This document shows positions 54,342 to 61,532 of a stretch of DNA of 64,000 nucleotides, piece by piece. The stretch covers positions 62,001-126,000 of the forward strand of contig NZ_CAAJGK010000096.1 in assembly GCF_900996245.1 (NCBI RefSeq). Reading direction: 5' to 3'. The notes under the pieces were generated by a model that was given only the letters and a program-made list of their open reading frames with translations, ran no database searches and was not told the origin of the DNA. A program made the translations under genes and the position numbers. How positions within the stretch are numbered: the first letter of the stretch is position 1; each line of letters opens with the position of its first letter. This stretch comes from Paraburkholderia sp. BCC1886 (lineage in GTDB: Bacteria > Pseudomonadota > Gammaproteobacteria > Burkholderiales > Burkholderiaceae).

Positions 54342-56583
54342 TTCGCGTCCCGTTCTCAACCCCGTTCTCACGTTAAAGGCCGATCCGCGCCCGCGCTCGG
54401 TGATAGGTGGCGGCCTGAACGACTCGCATATCCGCCATGAACGCCTCGCGCATCAACGCGAGCGGCTAGCAGGTCAACTGCGCGATATCGCTAACGGCAG
54501 CTATACGTTGAATGCCGGATTGCTACTGATCGTCGTCGACATGTTCGAGGACTCTCTGGCAACCACTTATACGCCATCCGTTATTTTCAATGACAGGCAT
54601 GGTTCGCAGTTGATCGCGCCGGTTCCAAACGGGTATCTCGTGCAAATCCGGCAGGATGCATGTGACGACCTTGCTGCATATATCGAATCGTCGACTCGTG
54701 CCGAAGCGCGGGCGATCATTTCGAGAATTGCCGGACTGCAGACGATGTTCACATCGCCTCTTGCAGGAGGGCAGGACTTCGACGCGCTGTGGAACGCCGC
54801 CATGGTGCGCGGCAATAATGGACGCGTCTTTACGGCATGGCTGGCTCCGTTCTTCGATGGAGCGGCACGCACCAGCGTGACGGCGGCCGTCAACGCAATG
54901 CATGCGGACGGCCGCATCCATTCGCTGCCCAACCTCATCGCGATTACGCGAGAGCCCGGGTCCGATACGGATCAATTACAGGTTCAGCAGGGAGCGACTT
55001 CGTCGAGCGTCGCGCGCGGAACGCGTGCTTACCGGCAAGTCCCGTTTACGCAGATCGAATTCGTCGTCGATAACGTCGGGGTTTTGCGCGAACTCGTAGC
55101 CGCGGGCGCAGTATTCCGCATCGATCCAGTCCGGCCGGTCAAGGCTGCAGTGGTGCCGCGTGCGCCCGATCCAGATCGGCCCATACCGGACGAGCAATGG
55201 CAACCGATCGTCGGAGTCGTCGACGGCGGACTGTTCGCTCAGAGTTACGAAGCTATGGTTGCATGGCGCGCGCCGTCGCTGGTGTCCGACGTCGCCGCCA
55301 ATCGCAAGCATGGCAATCAGATCACATCGCTCGTCGTGCAGGGAAGCGCCTGGAATCCTCACCTGTCGATCCCGGACCTCGTTTGCCGGGTCGGCGTCGC
55401 ACAGTCCATCGCCCGCGAAGACAGTGCAGGCGCCACGTCCGTGGAACTGGAGACTTACTTACGCTCGGTCATTGGACGTCACTGCGGCGATACGAAAGTC
55501 TGGAACATGTCGTTCAGCGAGCCAGTCGACGGTCATCGCCCTTTGTTCATGAGCCGGCTCGGACATCAACTCAATAAAATTGCCCGTACGTTCGGCGTGT
55601 TGCCCGTGATCGCAATTGGCAATTGCTCTGCGGAGAATTCCGCAAGACTTTGTCCGCCGGCTGACTGCGAATCGGCATTGACCGTCGCTGGCCGACAGGC
55701 AGATGCGATTGGCGAGCCCGCAAACGCGTGCGAAATCAGCTTGCCCGGTCCGGGACCGGAGGGGCTATTCAAGCCAGAGGTGTCATGGTTCTCGTCGCTG
55801 CGAGGACTCGGTGGTGAACTACTCACGGGTTCGAGCTATGCCACGGCCATCACGTCGGCACTCGCGGCTCATACGTTCCACAATCTCAAAGCCCCTACGC
55901 CGGATTTGGTGCGCGCGCTGTTGATCAATGCAACCGAGCGCGAGGCCTTCGACAACAAACTCGGCTGGGGTACGCCGCACCAGAACCAGCGGCTTCCCTG
56001 GGTCTGCGCCGAGGGGAGCGTGACGTTGGCGTGGACTGCCAGTCTCGCAGCGGGTTTCTGGCACTACTGGGACGATATTCCGATTCCGCCGGAGTTCATT
56101 CACGACGGTAAATTGCGAGGCCGTGTCGCGTTGACGTCGATCCTGCACCCTCTGGTGTCGGAACTGGGCATGGCGAACTACTTCGCGACTCGCGTGCAAG
56201 TCGCCCTGCAATATTGGAAGCTCAATGGCCGGATAGGTAATCTGGCGGGCAGCATGCGTGAAGACCTGACAGCCGAGACAGAGGCGCGAGCTTCACTGGG
56301 AAAGTGGAACCCGGTCCGGCATCACGTGAAGAACATCGTGCGCGGGCGTGCATTCAGCGGAACCAGCTTGCGGGTAGGCGCAAGGATCTTTCCTCGCGAT
56401 CTCTATCAGTTTGGCTACAAGCGCAACGAAGACGTGCCGCCGAGCGAGGTCGCGTTCGTCCTTAGGCTCGACGCACCGGCGGATTCGCCGCGTGGCGCGT
56501 CGATATACAACTCCGTCGTCGCACAGCTAGGTAATTACGTCGAGAGTGCCGTGAACGACGTCGACATTCACGTGGAGCAATAG
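54331..56583 (+). CDS. ietS: Subtilisin-like (S8) serine protease of an ietAS-type module
   Basis: 750 residues. The catalytic triad is visible as Asp298 in VGVVDGG, His327 in KHGNQ, and Ser502 in TGSSYATA; the oxyanion Asn431 is in AIGNCSAEN. About 290 residues precede the protease domain, with no signal peptide, so it is intracellular. The C-terminal 200 residues form a beta-rich domain. The long N-terminal region (LLLIVVDMFEDS, QIEFVVDNVGVLRELVAAGA) is typical of the proteins paired with an AAA+ ATPase. In the known ietAS pairs the protease is the harmful partner and the ATPase its counterpart or regulator; this is knowledge of the family, not shown here. It is followed 46 bases later by the convergent MFS stop. 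Confidence 0.8.
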   Translation: MATDSRPVLNPVLTLKADPRPRSVIGGGLNDSHIRHERLAHQRERLAGQLRDIANGSYTLNAGLLLIVVDMFEDSLATTYTPSVIFNDRHGSQLIAPVPNGYLVQIRQDACDDLAAYIESSTRAEARAIISRIAGLQTMFTSPLAGGQDFDALWNAAMVRGNNGRVFTAWLAPFFDGAARTSVTAAVNAMHADGRIHSLPNLIAITREPGSDTDQLQVQQGATSSSVARGTRAYRQVPFTQIEFVVDNVGVLRELVAAGAVFRIDPVRPVKAAVVPRAPDPDRPIPDEQWQPIVGVVDGGLFAQSYEAMVAWRAPSLVSDVAANRKHGNQITSLVVQGSAWNPHLSIPDLVCRVGVAQSIAREDSAGATSVELETYLRSVIGRHCGDTKVWNMSFSEPVDGHRPLFMSRLGHQLNKIARTFGVLPVIAIGNCSAENSARLCPPADCESALTVAGRQADAIGEPANACEISLPGPGPEGLFKPEVSWFSSLRGLGGELLTGSSYATAITSALAAHTFHNLKAPTPDLVRALLINATEREAFDNKLGWGTPHQNQRLPWVCAEGSVTLAWTASLAAGFWHYWDDIPIPPEFIHDGKLRGRVALTSILHPLVSELGMANYFATRVQVALQYWKLNGRIGNLAGSMREDLTAETEARASLGKWNPVRHHVKNIVRGRAFSGTSLRVGARIFPRDLYQFGYKRNEDVPPSEVAFVLRLDAPADSPRGASIYNSVVAQLGNYVESAVNDVDIHVEQ

Positions 56584-56629
56584 CGCGTCGCGTACAGCGG
56601 GGTCATCGGGCGCCTGCAGACCGAGTCCC

Positions 56630-57988
56630 TCAATGCCCAACCAACCCCCGCTCCCCCTCGACCGCCTTCACCTCATCTGGCCGTGCCGCCTGCTTGATCA
56701 GCAACGCCACGCACGCGAGCACGCCCGCCACCGCCACCATCGCGAAGATGCCGGCGAACGTGAAATGCCGCCGCGTCAATTCCGCGACGAGAAACGACCC
56801 GGCGATCCCGCCAAAGCGCCCAATCCCCAGCATCCACGCGACCCCCGTGCCGCGTCCCGCCGTCGGATAGAACGCCGCAGCGAGCGCCGGCATCGACGAT
56901 TGCGCGGTATTCATCAGCACGCCCGCGACGAACACGATGAACACCAGCGCGCCGACATTGCCCACGGCCTGCCCGATGAAATACACGCTCACGGCGGTCA
57001 GCGCATAACACGCGGCGATGATGCGGTTGGCGTTGAAGCGGTCCATCAGCATGCCGCACAGCACCGCGCCCACGCCGCCGAGCGGAAACAGCGCGGAAAT
57101 GAGCGTGGCGCGCTGCGGCGTGAGGCCGGCGTCTTTCAGCAGGATCGGCATCCAGTTGATCGACGCATAGAAAATCACGAGGCCCATGAAGTAGGCCAGC
57201 CACAACATGACCGAGCCGATCACATAAGAGCGCGACAACACGACGCCCAGGCCCTTGCCGCCAGTGGCCGGGGCGCTTTCCGTCATGACGAAAGAACCGG
57301 CGGCCGAAGCATCGGCGGAAATGCGCAATAGCGCGCTGCGAATCCGCTCGACCGGCTTGCGCGTGGCCACCATGTAGCGCACCGATTCCGGCATTGTCAG
57401 CAGCAACGCGATCAGCAACAGAAGCGGGGCGACGCCGCCGAGCACGAGCACGCTGCGCCAGCCGAAGTGCGGAATCATCCACGCGGCGAGGAAACCGCCG
57501 AACGCGGCGCCGAGCGGAAAGCCGCAGAACATCAGGTTGATGACGGTCGCGCGACGGCGGTCCGGACAGTATTCGCCCATCATGGTGACCGCGTTCGGCA
57601 TCGCCGCGCCGAGACCGACGCCGGTGACGAAGCGCAGCGCGGTGAGTTCTTCGATGCTGCTGGAGAAAGCCGAACCGAGACAGGCCACGCCGAACAGCAG
57701 CACGGAGCCGAGCAGCAGCGAACGCCGTCCGAGCCGGTCGGACAGCGGGCCCGACACGAGTGCGCCGAACGCGAGGCCGAACAGCGCGGCGCTCAACACC
57801 GGCGCGAGCGCGGGCTTCGCAATGCCCCATTCGTTGATGAGCGACGGCGCAATGAAGCCGATCGCCGCGGTATCGAAACCGTCCAGCAGGACGATGACGA
57901 AACACATGAAAAAGATCAGCCATTGAAACGGCGAGAAGGGATGCTCGTTGATGAACGTTTGTACGTTCACCGCAGCGCTGCGGTTCAT
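56630..57988 (-). CDS. MFS transporter, aromatic acid:H+ symporter (AAHS) type
   Basis: 452 residues with twelve predicted membrane segments. The first helix has FVIVLLDGFDTAAIGFIAPSL, the D-G-F-D motif of AAHS proteins (BenK/PcaK). The loop 2-3 MFS motif is GPLSDRLGRRSLLLGS and the one between helices 8 and 9 is GMLMDRFNANRII. PYW-type loops are absent. These take up benzoate, 4-hydroxybenzoate, vanillate and similar acids with protons. It lies 97 bases after the PrpR stop region, on the same strand. No aromatic catabolic gene adjoins it; the UbiD/ALDH genes are 50 kb away, so its substrate is open. Confidence 0.92.
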   Translation of the reverse strand: MNRSAAVNVQTFINEHPFSPFQWLIFFMCFVIVLLDGFDTAAIGFIAPSLINEWGIAKPALAPVLSAALFGLAFGALVSGPLSDRLGRRSLLLGSVLLFGVACLGSAFSSSIEELTALRFVTGVGLGAAMPNAVTMMGEYCPDRRRATVINLMFCGFPLGAAFGGFLAAWMIPHFGWRSVLVLGGVAPLLLLIALLLTMPESVRYMVATRKPVERIRSALLRISADASAAGSFVMTESAPATGGKGLGVVLSRSYVIGSVMLWLAYFMGLVIFYASINWMPILLKDAGLTPQRATLISALFPLGGVGAVLCGMLMDRFNANRIIAACYALTAVSVYFIGQAVGNVGALVFIVFVAGVLMNTAQSSMPALAAAFYPTAGRGTGVAWMLGIGRFGGIAGSFLVAELTRRHFTFAGIFAMVAVAGVLACVALLIKQAARPDEVKAVEGERGLVGH

Positions 57989-58085
57989 GGTGTGTCTCCT
58001 GACGGCAAGGCTCGTTGTTTTTATCGGACCGGTCTGAAGACCGGTGTGCCACGATTCTATAGTCGAAGCGGGCCGCCGTCAGCCG

Positions 58086-60065
58086 CTATTGCGCCGCATT
58101 CAGCTTGCGCCACAGCGTGGTTTTGCTGATCCCGAGCGCCTCGCAGACCGCGTCGCGGTCGCCGCCATGCGCGGCGAGGGCGGCGCGGATTTCATCCGCC
58201 TCGCCGTGGCGGCTCCTCTGACGCAACGTCAACGCGGCTTTGTCTTTCTTCGCGCGTCCGGCATGCTCGACTATTTCCGGCGCGACGATGCGCAACATGT
58301 CGCGCGACAACGCGGGCCCGGCTGCGGCGTCGCCCGGCAAACCGATCGCGTCGGGCAGGTCCGCGAGTTCCACCGCGATCCGTTCGATCACGTTCTGCAA
58401 CTCCCTCACGTTGCCGGGCCACGCGTAACGTTTCAACGGCTCGTCGAGTTCACGCAGAATCCGCCGCGCGGCTTCCGCATCCGGCACCTGCGCGGCCAGG
58501 CGCGGTTCGCGTGTGGCCGCCTGCAACAGCAACTCGGCTGCCAGCGGCAGCAGGTCGCTCGAACGCTCGCGCAGCGGCGGCAGCGCGATGCTCAGAATAT
58601 TCAGCCGATAGTAGAGGTCGGCGCGAAAACGCCCGGCCTCGATGCCCTCGGTCAGCGCGCGATGCGTGGCCGCGACCACGCGAATATCGACCCGCGTCGG
58701 CTCCGTCGAGCCGAGCCGGACCACTTCGCGCTCCTGCAGTACGCGCAGCAAACGGCTCTGCAAGGACAAAGGCATTTCGCCTATTTCATCGAGAAACAGC
58801 GTGCCGCGATGCGCGACTTCGATCAGTCCCGCCTTGCCGCCTTTGCGCGCGCCGGTGAACGCGCCTTCCTCGTAGCCGAACAGTTCGCTTTCCAGCAACG
58901 CTTCTGGAAACGCGCCGCAGTTGATCGCGACGAACGCGAAGTCGCGCCGCGCGCTCAACTGATGCATGCTCTGCGCGACCATTTCCTTGCCGGTGCCGCT
59001 TTCGCCGAGCACCAGCACGGTGGCGTCCGAGCGCGCATAACGCTGTACCAGCATGCGCACCCGTTCGATCGCAGCGGACGCGCCGACGATGTCGGCGAGC
59101 CGGTAACGCGCGGTGAACTGCTGCACGCGTTGTCGCGAACGCAGCGTGCGGTCGAGCCGTTCGACCGCACGCGACTCCTGGAACGTGAGCACGGTGCCCG
59201 CCGCAGCGCCGCCATCGGCGAGCGGCCCGCGATGCACGACGTAGCTCGCGCCGCGTACGGTGCACAGGCTGTCGCCGTCGGAGTCGGGCAGGCTGCCGGC
59301 GAGATCGGGCGCGAGCTCGAGCAGCCCGCGTCCTACCGCCTGCGCGGCGTCGATGCCGAGTACGCCGGCAAGGCGCTGATTCATCACTTCGACACGGCCG
59401 CGTGCGTCGAGCGCGACCACACCGTCACGCAGATGCTGCAGCAGGTTGTCGAGCCGCTGCCGGCGCAGCGTTTCGCTGCGGGTCGCCTGCGCGACTTCGA
59501 GCGCGGTTTCGAAGGCGGCGCGCACGGAGGCGCGCGAGTACAGAAACACCGCGCCCATGCCGGCGTTCGCGGCGAGATCGGTGACGAGGCCGGGGCCGGC
59601 GACGACGTCGATGCCGCGATCGCTCAGATCGAGCACCACGCTCTCGGCGTCCTGAGCCGACTGGTACGACGCGAAGGTCACGTCGAGCCCATAAGCGGCG
59701 ATGAACCGGCGCACTTCGTCGGGCGTGTCGCCATGCGTGACGAGCGCGACGCGCTCGCCGTCCCGGCGCGCACGCGCGAGCGCATGCATGACGTCGTAAC
59801 CGGTCGGGTTGATCCGTACGACCGGCACGGCGGCGCGGGTCTTCAGATACGCACCGTTCGAGCCGCCGGCGATCACGACGTCCGGACGGCCGGCGCCTGC
59901 GACGTCGAGTTCGTGCACGGCGTCTTCGAAACCGTGCGAGACGATGCGCAGGTCCGCACGGTCCACATACTCGCCGGCGATATCGAAAAACAGATCGCGC
60001 AAGCGGCTGATACTCAGCGCCCAGATACGCGGGCGATGGCCGGGTTCGATCAGCGGTGGGCTCAT
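58086..60065 (-). CDS. prpR: PrpR, sigma-54-dependent activator of propionate catabolism
   Basis: 659 residues. The N-terminal PrpR_N ligand domain (about 1-200; RDLFFDIAGEYVDRADLRIVSHGFEDAVHEL) senses 2-methylcitrate in the family. A PAS-like part is followed by the AAA+ domain: Walker A GESGTGKE (about 355), the sigma-54 contact GAFTGARKGG (about 405), and LFLDEIGEMPLSLQ. The C-terminal Fis-type HTH is GDRDAVCEALGISKTTLWRKL. It is divergent from prpC, which has a -24/-12 promoter and an upstream palindrome, so PrpR most probably activates prpC-acnD. Start ATG 60063-60065. Confidence 0.93.
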   Translation of the reverse strand: MSPPLIEPGHRPRIWALSISRLRDLFFDIAGEYVDRADLRIVSHGFEDAVHELDVAGAGRPDVVIAGGSNGAYLKTRAAVPVVRINPTGYDVMHALARARRDGERVALVTHGDTPDEVRRFIAAYGLDVTFASYQSAQDAESVVLDLSDRGIDVVAGPGLVTDLAANAGMGAVFLYSRASVRAAFETALEVAQATRSETLRRQRLDNLLQHLRDGVVALDARGRVEVMNQRLAGVLGIDAAQAVGRGLLELAPDLAGSLPDSDGDSLCTVRGASYVVHRGPLADGGAAAGTVLTFQESRAVERLDRTLRSRQRVQQFTARYRLADIVGASAAIERVRMLVQRYARSDATVLVLGESGTGKEMVAQSMHQLSARRDFAFVAINCGAFPEALLESELFGYEEGAFTGARKGGKAGLIEVAHRGTLFLDEIGEMPLSLQSRLLRVLQEREVVRLGSTEPTRVDIRVVAATHRALTEGIEAGRFRADLYYRLNILSIALPPLRERSSDLLPLAAELLLQAATREPRLAAQVPDAEAARRILRELDEPLKRYAWPGNVRELQNVIERIAVELADLPDAIGLPGDAAAGPALSRDMLRIVAPEIVEHAGRAKKDKAALTLRQRSRHGEADEIRAALAAHGGDRDAVCEALGISKTTLWRKLNAAQ

Positions 60066-60130
60066 GGGCGGCTCGCGGACGCGGAAAAGCCGCTATTATG
60101 CGCTGAACCATTTCCTATCTGAAATGAGTC

Positions 60131-60149
60131 TTTCATTTCTGAAATGAAA
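60131..60149. promoter_or_regulatory. PrpR-type upstream activating palindrome
   Basis: TTTCATTTCTGAAATGAAA is a perfect palindrome (9+1+9), with a related GAAATGAG (60121-60128) next to it. It lies about 65 bases upstream of the -24/-12 promoter of prpC, the usual distance for an enhancer-binding activator. A second weaker inverted repeat, CTTGCA / TGCAAG, follows at 60155-60168. Confidence 0.75.
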
Positions 60150-60211
60150 GTGCGCTTGCACCTGCAAGCAGTCTTGCGTTAAATCAGGGACTTAGATTTC
60201 ACTGCCGCGCC

Positions 60212-60226
60212 TGGCCCAATCTTTGC
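60212..60226 (+). promoter_or_regulatory. Sigma-54 (-24/-12) promoter of prpC
   Basis: TGGCCCAATCTTTGCA has GG and GC 10 bases apart, as in the -24/-12 consensus TGGCAC-N5-TTGCA. It sits 48 bases upstream of the prpC ATG and downstream of the activator palindrome, and the sigma-54 activator PrpR is encoded divergently. Confidence 0.85.
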
Positions 60227-60274
60227 AAATCAGGGCTCGGTTAAAAAACACCCCCATGCATCTGGAGACGAGTC

Positions 60275-61444
60275 ATGAGCGAAGCCGACAACAGCACGCC
60301 GAACGCAGGCGCATTCAAACCGAAAAAATCCGTCGCGCTGTCCGGCGTGACCGCCGGTAACACGGCGCTGTGCACGGTCGGCAAGACCGGCAACGATTTG
60401 CACTATCGCGGCTACGACATTCTCGACATTGCCGGCGCGTGCGAATTCGAAGAAATCGCGTATCTGCTGGTTCACGAGAAGCTGCCCACCCAGGCCGAAC
60501 TCACGGCCTACAAGAAGAAGCTCAAAGGTCTGCGCGGACTGCCCGCCAACGTCAAGGCCGCACTCGAATGGATTCCCGCCGCCGCCCATCCGATGGACGT
60601 GATGCGTACCGGCGTGTCCGTGCTCGGCACGGTGCTGCCCGAAAAAGACGATCACAACCTGCCGGGCGCGCGCGAAATCGCCGACAAGCTGATGGCGTCG
60701 CTCGGTTCGATGCTGCTGTACTGGTATCACTACTCGCATAACGGCAAGCGCATCGAAGTGGAAACCGACGACGATTCGATTGGCGGCCATTTCCTGCATC
60801 TGCTGCACGGCGTGGAGCCGTCGAAGTCGTGGGTCGATGCGATGCACGTGTCGCTGAACCTGTACGCCGAACACGAGTTCAACGCGTCGACCTTTACGGG
60901 CCGCGTGATCGCCGGGACGGGATCGGACATCTATTCGGCAATCACCGGAGCGATCGGTGCGCTGCGCGGTCCCAAGCATGGGGGCGCCAACGAAGTCGCG
61001 TTCGACATCCAGTCGCGCTATCAGAACGCGGATCAGGCCGAAGCGGACATTCGCCAACGCGTGGAGAACAAGGAAGTGGTGATCGGTTTCGGCCACCCGG
61101 TGTACACGATTTCGGACCCGCGCAACAAGGTCATCAAGGACATCGCGAAGAAGCTCTCGAAGGAAGCGGGCGATACGAAGCTGTTCAGCATCGCCGAGCG
61201 GCTGGAGTCGGTCATGTGGGAAGCGAAGAAGATGTTCCCGAATCTGGACTGGTTCAGCGCGGTGTCGTATCACATGATGGGCGTGCCGACGGCAATGTTC
61301 ACGCCGCTCTTCGTGATTGCCCGCACGGCAGGATGGAGCGCGCACATCATCGAGCAGCGCATCGACAACAAGATCATCCGTCCGAGCGCGAACTACACGG
61401 GGCCGGACAACCAGAAGTACGTGCCGATCGGCAAGCGCCAGTAA
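60275..61444 (+). CDS. prpC: 2-methylcitrate synthase
   Basis: 389 residues, the usual PrpC length. Citrate-synthase-fold catalytic residues are visible: the His in GPKHGGANE, the His in IGFGHPVY, and the Asp in NLDWFSAV. The N-terminal block LSGVTAGNTALCTVGKTGNDLHYRGYDI is characteristic of PrpC rather than GltA. It condenses propionyl-CoA with oxaloacetate to 2-methylcitrate in the cytoplasm. It is transcribed from the sigma-54 promoter, followed 88 bases later by acnD. Confidence 0.95.
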   Translation: MSEADNSTPNAGAFKPKKSVALSGVTAGNTALCTVGKTGNDLHYRGYDILDIAGACEFEEIAYLLVHEKLPTQAELTAYKKKLKGLRGLPANVKAALEWIPAAAHPMDVMRTGVSVLGTVLPEKDDHNLPGAREIADKLMASLGSMLLYWYHYSHNGKRIEVETDDDSIGGHFLHLLHGVEPSKSWVDAMHVSLNLYAEHEFNASTFTGRVIAGTGSDIYSAITGAIGALRGPKHGGANEVAFDIQSRYQNADQAEADIRQRVENKEVVIGFGHPVYTISDPRNKVIKDIAKKLSKEAGDTKLFSIAERLESVMWEAKKMFPNLDWFSAVSYHMMGVPTAMFTPLFVIARTAGWSAHIIEQRIDNKIIRPSANYTGPDNQKYVPIGKRQ

Positions 61445-61532
61445 AACGAACCTAAGCGCGACCGCGGCACGCCCGCGGTCGCCGCGCCCAGCCTGTCACG
61501 TCCCCCACCTTATCGAAGCCGGTCCCCAAGCC

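Noticed and set aside
58044..60122. Plus-strand open frame of 692 codons over prpR
   Set aside because: Antisense shadow of prpR, which has all sigma-54 activator motifs.
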